A stretch of 64,000 nucleotides of DNA from Pseudomonas sp. LB-090624 (lineage in GTDB: Bacteria; Pseudomonadota; Gammaproteobacteria; Pseudomonadales; Pseudomonadaceae), in NCBI RefSeq assembly GCF_003205205.1, contig NZ_QJRL01000019.1, positions 1 through 64,000 of the forward strand, in the 5' to 3' direction. Shown here one piece after another: positions 34,272 to 44,000 of the stretch. A program made the translations under genes and the position numbers. A model generated the notes under the pieces. That model ran no database searches. It was given only the letters and a program-made list of their open reading frames with translations, and was not told where the DNA came from. Every line of letters begins with the position of its first letter. Positions within the stretch are counted from its first letter, which is position 1.

Positions 34272-35438
34272 ATGAATCTTCACGAGTATCAGGGTAAGCA
34301 GCTGTTCGCTGAATACGGCCTGCCAGTTTCCAAGGGTTTCGCAGTCGATACCCCTGAGCAAGCTGCAGAAGCCTGCGACAAGATCGGCGGGAACGAGTGG
34401 GTTGTAAAAGCCCAGGTTCACGCAGGTGGTCGCGGCAAGGCGGGCGGCGTCAAGCTGGTTCGCAGCAAAGAAGACGCCAAGGCGTTCGCTGCACAGTGGT
34501 TGGGCAAGAATCTGGTTACCTACCAGACTGATGCCAACGGTCAACCCGTCTCCAAGATTCTGGTCGAATCCTGCACTGACATCGCCAAAGAGCTGTACCT
34601 GGGCGCTGTAGTCGATCGTTCGAGCCGCCGTATCGTGTTCATGGCTTCCACCGAAGGTGGCGTGGACATCGAGAAAGTCGCTCACGAAACGCCTGAGAAA
34701 ATCCTCAAGGCCACCATCGACCCACTGGTCGGCGCTCAGCCGTTCCAGGGTCGCGAGCTGGCGTTCCAGCTGGGCCTGGAAGGCAAGCAAGTTCAACAGT
34801 TCGCCAAGATCTTCGTTGGCCTGGCCAAGCTGTTCAAGGATCACGACCTGGCACTGCTGGAAGTGAACCCGCTGGTGATCAAGGCCGATGGCGACCTGCA
34901 CTGCCTCGATGCCAAGATCAACATCGACGCCAACGCCATGTACCGTCAGCCTAAGCTGAAGACCTTCCACGACCCGTCGCAGGACGACGCCCGTGAAGCC
35001 CACGCTGCCAAGTTCGAACTGAACTACGTTGCCCTTGAAGGCAACATCGGCTGCATGGTCAACGGTGCCGGCCTGGCCATGGGTACCATGGACATCGTCA
35101 ACCTGCACGGCGGCAAGCCAGCCAACTTCCTCGACGTTGGCGGTGGTGCTACCAAAGAGCGCGTTACCGAAGCGTTCAAGATCATTCTGTCCGACAGCAA
35201 TGTTGCGGCCGTTCTGGTCAACATCTTCGGCGGCATCGTTCGTTGCGACATGATTGCCGAAGGCATCATCGGTGCAGTGAAAGAAGTCGGCGTTAAAGTT
35301 CCGGTCGTCGTTCGCCTCGAAGGCAACAACGCCGAACTGGGCGCTAAAGTACTGGCAGAAAGCGGTTTGAACATCATTGCGGCAACCAGCCTGACCGACG
35401 CTGCTCAACAAGTTGTCAAAGCTGCGGAGGGCAAGTAA
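34272..35438 (+). CDS. sucC: Succinyl-CoA synthetase beta subunit
   Basis: A 388-residue subunit with the ATP-grasp fold ([42 protein letters not shown]) and the C-terminal [12 protein letters not shown] region. It binds nucleotide and, with SucD, converts succinyl-CoA to succinate with ADP/GDP phosphorylation. The TAATG junction couples it to sucD. Confidence 0.98.
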
Positions 35439-36322
35439 TGAGCGTCCTGATCAATAAAGACACCAAAGTCATCTGCCAGGGCTTCACCGGCTCGCAGGGT
35501 ACTTTCCACTCCGAACAGGCCATCGCCTACGGCACCAAGATGGTCGGCGGCGTAACGCCAGGCAAGGGTGGCACCACCCATCTGGGCCTGCCGGTGTTCA
35601 ACACCGTGAAGGAAGCCGTGGAAGCTACCGGCGCTGACGCTTCGGTCATCTACGTACCGGCCCCGTTCTGCAAGGACTCGATCCTGGAAGCGGCCTTCGG
35701 CGGCATCAAGCTGATCGTCTGCATCACCGAAGGCATTCCTACCCTGGACATGCTGGATGCCAAGGTCAAGTGCGACGAGCTGGGCGTTACCCTGATCGGC
35801 CCTAACTGCCCAGGTGTCATCACCCCGGGCGAGTGCAAGATCGGCATCATGCCTGGCCACATCCACCTGCCAGGCAAGGTCGGTATCGTTTCGCGTTCCG
35901 GCACCCTGACCTATGAAGCGGTCAAGCAGACCACCGACGCCGGCTTCGGCCAGTCGACCTGCGTCGGCATCGGCGGTGACCCGATCCCAGGCTCCAACTT
36001 CATCGACATCCTGAAGCTGTTCCAGGAAGACCCGAAGACCGAAGCGATCGTGATGATCGGTGAGATCGGCGGTTCGGCTGAAGAAGAAGCCGCGGCCTAC
36101 ATCAAGGCCCACGTCACCAAGCCTGTCGTTTCCTACATCGCTGGTGTTACCGCACCTGCGGGCAAGCGCATGGGCCACGCTGGCGCCATCATCTCCGGTG
36201 GCAAGGGTACTGCGGACGAGAAGTTCGCCGCCCTGCAGGACGCTGGTGTGAAAACCGTGCGTTCGCTGGCTGACATCGGCAAGGCCCTGGCCGAGCTGAC
36301 TGGCTGGGAAGCCAAGAAGTAA
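35438..36322 (+). CDS. sucD: Succinyl-CoA synthetase alpha subunit
   Basis: A 294-residue subunit with the CoA-binding Rossmann part (CQGFTGSQGTFHSEQAI, VSRSGTLTYEAV) and the phosphorylated His in GKRMGHAGAIISGGKGTA. It shares a base with the sucC stop (TAATG). Last gene of the sdh-suc cluster; a strong terminator follows. Confidence 0.98.
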   Translation: MSVLINKDTKVICQGFTGSQGTFHSEQAIAYGTKMVGGVTPGKGGTTHLGLPVFNTVKEAVEATGADASVIYVPAPFCKDSILEAAFGGIKLIVCITEGIPTLDMLDAKVKCDELGVTLIGPNCPGVITPGECKIGIMPGHIHLPGKVGIVSRSGTLTYEAVKQTTDAGFGQSTCVGIGGDPIPGSNFIDILKLFQEDPKTEAIVMIGEIGGSAEEEAAAYIKAHVTKPVVSYIAGVTAPAGKRMGHAGAIISGGKGTADEKFAALQDAGVKTVRSLADIGKALAELTGWEAKK

Positions 36323-36344
36323 TACTGCTACACCCCCCACGCGC

Positions 36345-36373
36345 ACAAAGGCCACCTTCGGGTGGCCTTTGTC
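36345..36373 (+). terminator. Terminator of the sdh-suc operon
   Basis: Perfect 12-bp stem ACAAAGGCCACC / GGTGGCCTTTGT with a TTCG tetraloop; the T content sits in the stem end and just after. Confidence 0.88.
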
Positions 36374-36705
36374 GTTTGTGGGGTTTCTGTAGGTCGGTGC
36401 TGGCGATAGGGATTCTTCGATAGGCTTGATAGGAATTTTCACGCAGACGAATGTTTCAATCCGAGGATAATTCCCCCTGTCATCGGTCGCACAGACGACA
36501 AACATGTACGCACATCGGACAAGCAGCACTGTGCCAGTGCGTTTGACTGACAAAACAGTTACATTACGCGCTCACTCTGTGCCCGTACCCCAAAAGGGAA
36601 CGACACGCTAAACGGGTCTGGCCTATCAAGCCGGGCAGCATTTCCCCTCATCCAAAGGGAAATCCCCTCTCGAATCCCGATTTCAGCAGTGTGGTACTAC
36701 CTTAA
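36374..36705. other. Non-coding region upstream of brnQ
   Basis: 332 nt without a gene. No convincing -10/-35 pair or riboswitch was seen; a TTGACT at about 36543 is the best -35 candidate but lacks a matched -10. Confidence 0.4.
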
Positions 36706-38019
36706 ATGAAAGTTCTCAAAGGCCAGGATATCCTGGCGCTTGGCTTTATGACGTTTGCGCTTTTTGTGGGTGCAGGCAATATCATCTTCCCGCCTATCGT
36801 CGGTCTGCAGTCTGGCCCGCATGTATGGATGGCGGCACTGGGCTTCCTGGTGACTGCCGTCGGCCTGCCGGTCATCACCGTGGTCGCCCTGGCCAAGGTC
36901 GGTGGTGGCATGGACGCCCTGAGCAGCCCGATCGGCAAGTTCTTCGGTGGCTTGCTGGCGGCCGTGTGCTACCTGTCGGTAGGCCCGCTGTTCGCTACCC
37001 CGCGTACCGCGACCGTGTCGTTCGAAGTGGGTGTTGCGCCGCTGACCGGTGAGAGCCCGCTGGCGCTGTTCATCTATAGCCTGGTGTATTTCGCCGTGGT
37101 ACTGGCGGTGTCCATGTACCCGGGCAAGCTGCTCGATACCGTCGGCCGCTTCCTGGCGCCGTTGAAGATCATCGCCCTGGCCGTGCTGGGCATCGCTGCC
37201 TTCGCGCTGCCAGCCGGAACCATTGGTGACGCACAGCCGGCCTATGCCGCCGCAGCATTCTCCAAGGGCTTCTCCGACGGCTACCTGACCATGGATACCC
37301 TGGGTGCCCTGGTATTCGGTATTGTCATCGTCAACGCCATCCGCTCGCGCGGTGTGGAGTCGCCGAAGCTGATCACCCGTTACGCCATCATCGCTGGCCT
37401 GATCGCCGGTGTCGGCCTGGCGCTGGTATACATCAGCCTGTTCCGCCTGGGTGCCACCAGCCACGATATCGCCGCTGATGCCACCAACGGTGCCGCGGTG
37501 CTGCATGCCTACGTACAGCACACCTTCGGCTCGCTGGGCAGCGGCTTCCTCGCCGTGCTGATCGCGCTGGCCTGCCTGGTGACTGCGGTTGGCCTGACCT
37601 GCGCCTGCGCCGAGTACTTCAGCCAGATCCTGCCGCTGTCGTACCGCGCGCTGGTGGTGATCCTTGCCGGTTTCTCGCTGCTGATCTCCAACCTGGGCCT
37701 GACCAAGCTGATCATGTTCTCGATCCCGGTGCTCACCGCCATCTACCCACCGTGCATCGTGGTGGTCGGCTTGAGCTTCGTGAAGGACCTGTGGAACTCG
37801 CCAACCCGTATCCTGGCGCCGGTGATGCTGGTGTCGCTGCTGTTCGGCATGGTCGACGCGATCAAGGGCAGCAGCCTTGCCCATGTGTTGCCAGACTTCA
37901 TGGCGCACCTGCCATTGAGCGATGCCGGCATGGCCTGGCTGGTGCCTTCGGTGGTGACCCTGGCGGGCGCCGTGGCCTGCGACCGCATGCTCGGCAAGCC
38001 GCGCGAGGCGCTGGCCTGA
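36706..38019 (+). CDS. brnQ: Branched-chain amino acid transporter BrnQ
   Basis: A 437-residue LIVCS-family cation symporter for Leu/Ile/Val with about 12 membrane helices. The N-terminus has ILALGFMTFALFVGAGNIIFPP, the family signature, followed by YLSVGPLFATPRTATVSFE. Single gene with its own terminator. Confidence 0.95.
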   Translation: MKVLKGQDILALGFMTFALFVGAGNIIFPPIVGLQSGPHVWMAALGFLVTAVGLPVITVVALAKVGGGMDALSSPIGKFFGGLLAAVCYLSVGPLFATPRTATVSFEVGVAPLTGESPLALFIYSLVYFAVVLAVSMYPGKLLDTVGRFLAPLKIIALAVLGIAAFALPAGTIGDAQPAYAAAAFSKGFSDGYLTMDTLGALVFGIVIVNAIRSRGVESPKLITRYAIIAGLIAGVGLALVYISLFRLGATSHDIAADATNGAAVLHAYVQHTFGSLGSGFLAVLIALACLVTAVGLTCACAEYFSQILPLSYRALVVILAGFSLLISNLGLTKLIMFSIPVLTAIYPPCIVVVGLSFVKDLWNSPTRILAPVMLVSLLFGMVDAIKGSSLAHVLPDFMAHLPLSDAGMAWLVPSVVTLAGAVACDRMLGKPREALA

Positions 38020-38090
38020 CCTGGTACGTCGAAGCCTGAGGGCGGCACCGGCCACAAGCCGAAGGGTGCGCGCCAAGGGTGGAAACTGGA

Positions 38091-38123
38091 AAGCCCCGTA
38101 TCCGAAAGGATGCGGGGCTTTTT
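38091..38123 (+). terminator. Terminator after brnQ
   Basis: Stem AAGCCCCG-TATCC / GGATG-CGGGGCTT with a GAAA loop, followed by TTT. Confidence 0.88.
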
Positions 38124-38250
38124 GCTTGCTGGCAGCGGGCTTTTCGCAGCAGGCGAGGTTTTTTCAGTGTGCAGGTGTGCCTTTTGCCGCTTGCCAGCGT
38201 CGAAATCCGGTCCCTATCCTTGAGGCACATAGCCCTTTCGGTAACCCTGC

Positions 38251-39000
38251 ATGAACTTCATTCAGACCAACCTCACCAACCTGCTAGCCCTCGCCTGGTT
38301 CGCCCTGTGCTGGGGGGGTTATACCCGCTATGCCATCTGGAAGGGGCGTGACACTGCGTGCCTGGCCAGCGTACTGCACCTGTACCGCGAAGACTGGATG
38401 CGCCGCATGCTGCTGCGCGACAACCGCATTGCCGATGCCAGTGTGATCGGCAACCTGGAGCGCAACGCCTCGTTCTTTGCCTCCAGCACGCTGATCATTC
38501 TCGCCGGCATTCTCACCGTGCTTGGCGCCTCCGACCGGGCGCTGTCGCTGCTGGCCGATCTGCCACTGGTGCAGCAGGCCTCGCAGGGCATGTCGGAGAT
38601 GAAGCTGCTGTGCCTGGCCATGGTCTTCGTCTATGCGTTCTTCACCTTTAGCTGGTGCATGCGGCAGTACAACTTTGCTGCTGTACTGGTGGGGTCGGCG
38701 CCGATGATTGGTGAACGGCTGGTCAATGAGCTGGAGCGCAAGGCATTCGCCTCACGTGCCGCGCGGGTACTGTCACTGGCGGCGAACCAGTTCAACCTGG
38801 GCTTGCGCTCGTATTACTTTGGCATGGCCTTGCTCACCTGGTTCATCAGCCCCTGGCTGTTCATGGTGGTGAGCGTGGGCGTGGTGTTGATTCTGTACCG
38901 CCGTGAGTTCCATTCCGATGTACTGGAAGTCATGGTCTTCACGCCCACTGAAAGTGCCCCCACGGACGCGGGCAAAGAAAGCGCTGCTGGCAGCGCTTGA
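38251..39000 (+). CDS. DUF599 family membrane protein
   Basis: A 249-residue inner-membrane protein with about four helices (NLLALAWFALCWGGY; STLIILAGILTVLGAS; LLCLAMVFVYAFFTFSW; LFMVVSVGVVLILYRRE). The conserved stretches YREDWMRRMLLRDNRIAD and AANQFNLGLRSYYFG match DUF599. Function unknown. Single gene. Confidence 0.85.
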   Translation: MNFIQTNLTNLLALAWFALCWGGYTRYAIWKGRDTACLASVLHLYREDWMRRMLLRDNRIADASVIGNLERNASFFASSTLIILAGILTVLGASDRALSLLADLPLVQQASQGMSEMKLLCLAMVFVYAFFTFSWCMRQYNFAAVLVGSAPMIGERLVNELERKAFASRAARVLSLAANQFNLGLRSYYFGMALLTWFISPWLFMVVSVGVVLILYRREFHSDVLEVMVFTPTESAPTDAGKESAAGSA

Positions 39001-39024
39001 GTGGAGCAGCAGGCGCCACGTTCC

Positions 39025-39567
39025 CTAGCGGCTGTCAGCCTGCGCCTGCAGCCAGGCTACCGTCGCCGGCGAGGCCTGGCTGAGGGGGATCGAAGCCTGG
39101 TGCACGCTGCCATCCCAGCCCTCCATGGTGATCCACAGTTCAGCGTTGGGTTGGGTCCTTGCAGGGACCGGGACGGAAGCCCCCATGCTGTACGGTGAAC
39201 CAAAGAAGATGCTCCCGGCCGCGCGCAGGCTGCGTGGCTTGCCCACCCGCAGGTAGGTGGCCTTCACCTCGCCTATACAGTGGCTGCACAACGCCGCACT
39301 GAAGCTCTTGAAGTACCCGGCCGGGCCTTCCTGGCGCGGCGCCGCAGCGCGGAACTCGGCCAGGCGCAGGCTCCATGGGCCCACTGCGACCACGCCCGCC
39401 TCACGTTCACCCAGCCCGGCTTCACCTTTGAACAACGCCTGGTCAGCAAAATATCTGGGCATGAAACCCAGGGGCACGAGTATCAGCAGAATGTTCAGGT
39501 GAAAGCGCCATTTCAACCACCAGCGGCGTGCGGCAGAAGGTGCTTCGGCTTGGGTGGCATGGCTCAT
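39025..39567 (-). CDS. Membrane-anchored protein of unknown function paired with the PepSY gene
   Basis: A 180-residue protein with one N-terminal membrane helix (FHLNILLILVPLGFMPRYF) and a periplasmic part of about 150 residues. A CSHC pair in ALCSHCIGEVKATYLRV may bind metal or form a disulfide. Its ATG overlaps the PepSY stop (ATGA), so it is translated with it. No family was recognised; the pairing suggests an accessory role in iron or siderophore reduction. Confidence 0.72.
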   Translation of the reverse strand: MSHATQAEAPSAARRWWLKWRFHLNILLILVPLGFMPRYFADQALFKGEAGLGEREAGVVAVGPWSLRLAEFRAAAPRQEGPAGYFKSFSAALCSHCIGEVKATYLRVGKPRSLRAAGSIFFGSPYSMGASVPVPARTQPNAELWITMEGWDGSVHQASIPLSQASPATVAWLQAQADSR

Positions 39568-40760
39568 GGCGTGGTCTCCTTCAGGTGCGCGGCGGGGGTC
39601 GCGGTGCTCGCTCGGGCGGCACGCGGCTTGCGTTTCAGTGCCGCAGCGGTGGCCTGGGCGGTGCGTTTGCTCCAGATCAGCAGCCCGCTGAGCACCATCA
39701 AGGTCAGCACCAGGCCAAAAAAGAACCAGATCATCTTGACCCAGAGCCCGCCAAAATCGCCTGTGTGCAGCGGGCGCATGGATTCGGTGACGAACTCCAG
39801 CGAAGTGCGATCATCCAGGGTGTGCGAGGTGGCGACCACGCCGGTATAGGGGTTGATGCTCGCGCTCTGGTACATCAGCGGGTACCAGCCGCGGCCGCGG
39901 ATGTTGAAGGTGTCGTAGGCATTGCCGGGCAGGCGCACGAAGTACGCCTCGAAGCCGGGGATCTGCGCCGCTACCGTTTCGATGGCATGCTCCAGGCTGA
40001 CCAGCCTGGGCGCCTCGCCAGGTTGTAGCAGCGGTACGTCCTCGCGGGCGACCACGGCGGGTACGTCGCGGCTTGAAATGGAGATGTGGTTGTCGGCCAG
40101 CAAGGCCTGGATCAGGAACCAGGTGCCGGTGATCGCGATCACGGCAATGAACCAGATCGACCAGATACCGCTCAGCCGATGGAAGTCACCCCAGAAGATG
40201 CGCGCACCCTGGTGCAAGCGCAGGGTAGGTTTGAGAAAGCCTTTCCAGAAGCGCTTGTAGACAACCAGGCCGGTGACCAGCGAGGCGAGCATCGGCAAGC
40301 CCAGCAGCGAGACCAGGTACCACCCCCACGGGTAGCCGTTGCCGAAAGGCACCAGCCACCAGCCATGCAGGGCGCGGGTGAACTGGCGGAAGTCGAAGGA
40401 CGGGCTGATGCCCTGGATCTTGCCTGTATAGGGGTTCACGTAGAGGTTCTGGGTGGTGTTGTCCGGTTGCACCACCTGCACCTGCAGCGCGAAGTGCGAC
40501 TCGTCCGGGCGCATGATGTATTGCACATCCAGATCGGGGCGGGCTTCACGCAGGGCCTTGAGCACCTGGTCGTAAGTCAGCAGTGGCGCATCATCGCTCG
40601 GCTTCGCCGCGCGTATCTCCGGTTTGGCCAGCCATACCAGTTCCTGGCTGACCACTGCCAGGGTGCCGGTGAAGCAGACGATCAGCACGAAGAACCAGAT
40701 GGGCAGGGCCAGCCAACTGTGAACCAGGAACCAGAGTTTCGAGCGTGACTTCTTGGACAT
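39564..40760 (-). CDS. PepSY-associated membrane protein (PiuB/FoxB-like)
   Basis: A 398-residue inner-membrane protein with helices at about residues 12-37, 150-170, 195-218 and 355-380, and two PepSY-like periplasmic segments (QNLYVNPYTGKIQGISP; YQSASINPYTGVVATSHT). Conserved His residues in WFLVHSWLALP, ALHGWWLVPFG and DFHRLSGIWSIWFI could bind haem. Relatives reduce iron in ferric siderophores at the inner membrane, fitting its position divergent from the NRPS genes. No Fur or iron-starvation box was seen on its side. Confidence 0.85.
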   Translation of the reverse strand: MSKKSRSKLWFLVHSWLALPIWFFVLIVCFTGTLAVVSQELVWLAKPEIRAAKPSDDAPLLTYDQVLKALREARPDLDVQYIMRPDESHFALQVQVVQPDNTTQNLYVNPYTGKIQGISPSFDFRQFTRALHGWWLVPFGNGYPWGWYLVSLLGLPMLASLVTGLVVYKRFWKGFLKPTLRLHQGARIFWGDFHRLSGIWSIWFIAVIAITGTWFLIQALLADNHISISSRDVPAVVAREDVPLLQPGEAPRLVSLEHAIETVAAQIPGFEAYFVRLPGNAYDTFNIRGRGWYPLMYQSASINPYTGVVATSHTLDDRTSLEFVTESMRPLHTGDFGGLWVKMIWFFFGLVLTLMVLSGLLIWSKRTAQATAAALKRKPRAARASTATPAAHLKETTP

Positions 40761-41010
40761 AGGGGCCGGTGCCTTGTGGTTTGGGTGGCTTGCGCGTCGA
40801 TCCCTCGCGGTATGAGGAAATTCCCGCCGGTACCCTTATGACGCGCGAGCGTCGGCAAACCGGAAAACCGCTGGTCGTGTGCAGCACCTTCAGGGCCGCC
40901 CGCGCCAGCCTTTGCCGGCGGCCGTACGCGGTTAATTTTCCCGATGCTCCATCCGTTTCGTAGGGATAGCCGAGTTGTTACTCGAAACCAATGTGCACGG
41001 ATGAAACCAG
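40761..41010. promoter_or_regulatory. Divergent PepSY / NRPS control region
   Basis: 250 nt between divergent starts. The plus side carries an iron-starvation-like box (40933-40956); nothing clear was found for the minus-strand gene. Confidence 0.5.
40933..40956 (+). promoter_or_regulatory. Iron-starvation-like promoter of the NRPS genes (one mismatch)
   Basis: TAATT at 40933-40937 (one mismatch to TAAAT) is followed by TTCCC, then CGT at 40954-40956 after exactly 16 nt. The NRPS ATG is 54 nt downstream, matching the geometry of the pvdP and pvdM boxes. Confidence 0.5.
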
Positions 41011-44000
41011 ATGAATGTTGAGAAGTCCCTGAAGCTCGCCCGCCGTTTCATTGAGCTGCCGGTGGAAAAGCGGCGGCTGTTTCTCGAAACCCTGGCCAGC
41101 GAGGGTATCGACTTTTCACAATTCCCGATCCCTGCAGACGTCGCCGTCGACGATCGCCACGCACTGTCCTATGCCCAGCAACGCATGTGGTTTCTGTGGC
41201 AGCTGGACCCCCACGGTGCCGCCTACAACCTGCCCAGTGCGGTCGTGCTGAAAGGGGCGCTGGACATCTCTGCGGTGCAGCGTTCGTTCGAACAGCTACT
41301 GCAGCGTCACCAGGCCCTGCGCACCGTGTTCCAGGCTCAGGGCGACGACGTGGTGCAAGTGGTGCAGCCAGCGGCCATCGTCATAGACGAACACGACCTC
41401 CAGGCGCTGGCCGGCGAGGCCCGTGACGCCGCTGTGGCGCAGGCCGTGCGGGACGAAGCCGGTATGCCTTTCGACCTCCAGCACGGCCCGCTGTTTCGTG
41501 TGCGCTTGCTGAAGCTGGCGGCCCAGGAGCACGTGCTGCTGTTGACCTTGCACCATATCGTCGCCGATGGCTGGTCGATGAACGTCCTCATCCAGGAATT
41601 CGTCCACGGCTACGATGCCCTGGTTAGCGGGCAGGCGCCGGAGCTGCCTGAGTTGCCCATTCAGTACAGTGACTACGCGCTGTGGCAGCGGCGCTGGCTG
41701 GAGGCTGGGGAGCAAGCGCGACAGCTGGCCTACTGGCGGGCCAAGCTGGGCGACCAGCATCCGGTATTGCAGTTGCCTGCCGACTACCCCCGGCCGCTGC
41801 AAGCCAGCCGCCAGGGGCAGCGCCTGGCCATCGCGGTGCCACAGGGCCTCAGCGAGCGACTGTCGGGCCTGGCGCGTCAGCAAGGGGTTACCTTGTTCAG
41901 TGTGCTGTTGGCCGGCTTCAAGCTGCTTTTGCAACATTACAGTGGCCTGCAGGACATCCGTGTCGGGGTGCCGGTCGCCAACCGCAATCGCGATGAAGTC
42001 GAGGGGCTGATTGGCGTATTCGTCAACACCCAGGTGTTGCGCACCGAGCTCGACCCGCAGATGTCCGTCGCCCAATTGCTGGCCGATATCCGCGAAACCA
42101 CCCGCGCGGCCCAGAGCCACCAGGATTTGCCGTTCGAGCGTTTGGTCGAAGGCCTGCAAGTCGAGCGCAGCCTCAGCCATACGCCGTTGTTTCAGGTGTT
42201 GCACAACCATCAGGCGAACGTCGCCGACATCGGCGCCTTACGCAGCGAATCAGGCCTTGAGCTGCAAGTACTGGAGCGCCACGAGCGCAGTGTGCAGTTC
42301 GAGCTCACCCTCGATACGGTGGAGCGGGACGGCCAAGTGCAGGCCGCATTCACCTATGCGAGCGAGTTGTTTGCCCCGGCCACCATCGAACGTATGGCGG
42401 GCCATTGGCTGAACCTGTTGCAGGCCATGGCCGCTGACCCGCTGGCGGCCATCGGCGACTTGCCGCTGCTGGGTGCCGGCGAGCGGCAGCGGCTATTGCA
42501 GGCCAGCCAACCGGCAGCCAGCGAGTTCGCTGTCGACAGCGTACTTGCGCTGTTCGCCGCGCAGGTGGCGCAGCAGCCCCAGGCCCCGGCACTGGTGTTC
42601 GGCGACCGGCAACTGAGCTATGCCGAACTCGATGCCGATGCCAACCAGCTGGCGCACCAATTGATCGAGTGGGGCGTCGGGCCTGAAGTACTGGTCGGTA
42701 TTGCCGTCGAACGGTCGGTGGAGATGATCGTTGGCCTGCTGGCGATCCTCAAGGCCGGTGGTGCCTATGTGCCGTTCGACCCGGAGTACCCGCAAGAGCG
42801 CCTGGCCTACATGCTGGCCGACAGCGGTGTGCAGCTGCTGCTGACCCAGCAGGCGCTGCTGCCACGCCTGCCGCAGGACACACCTGTGCGTTACCTGGTG
42901 CTCGACCAGGTTGCAGAGGCGCTGGCGCGCTTCAGCACAGCGGCTCCGCCTGCGCGGGTGAATGCCGATAACCTGGCCTATGCCATCTATACCTCGGGCT
43001 CTACCGGGCGTTCGAAGGGTGTCACCATCAGCCATGGCGCCCTGGCCAACTACGTCCAGGCGGCACTGCAGCGCCTTGCGCTGGGCCAGGCTGCGAGCAT
43101 GGCGGTGGTCTCCACGCTGGCGGCCGACCTTGGCCATACCACCCTGTTCGGCGCACTGTGCAGCGGCAGCTGCCTGCATGTGATTGCCCTGGACATCAGC
43201 CTGGACGCCGAGCGTTTCGCCGCCTACATGCACGCACACGCGGTGGACGTGCTGAAAATTGTCCCTTCCCATCTGCAGGCATTGCTCGATGGCCCGCACC
43301 CGGCCCGGGCACTGCCGCAGCGTGCGCTGGTGCTGGGCGGCGAGGCTTGCCCCGGCGGGCTGATGGCCCAACTGGCGCAGCTGGCCCCGCACTGCACGCT
43401 GTTCAACCATTACGGCCCAACCGAAACCACCGTAGGCGCGCTCGCCGATGCGGTCGAGGCGCCATCGGCGACGGGGCGTGTGCCGCTTGGGCGGCCGTTG
43501 GCCAACATGCAGGCTTATGTGCTGGACGCTTCGCTGCAACCGCTGAGCACCGGTTGCCAGGGCGAGCTGTATCTTGCCGGTGCAGGGGTGGCGCGAGGCT
43601 ATCACCGTCGCGCGGCGATGACCGCTGAACGCTTCGTGCCCAACCCGTTCGGGGCCGCCGGTAGCCGCGTGTACCGAACCGGCGATCTGGCGCGGCAGTT
43701 GGCGAACGGCCAGGTCGATTACCTGGGGCGGGTCGACCATCAGGTGAAGATTCGCGGTTACCGCATCGAACTGGGGGAAATCACCGACACCCTCAAGCGC
43801 CAGCCCCGTGTGCACGACGCCGTGGCCGTTATCCACGGCACTGGCAGCGCGGCCCGTATCGTCGCCTACGTGGTGCCCGACAGCCAGGCCGACGCCTCGC
43901 AGGTGCTTGCCGACGCACAAGCGGCGCTGGCCAGACAGTTGCCGGACTACATGCTACCGAGCCGCTTCATGGCATTGCCCGCCATGCCACTGACACTCAA

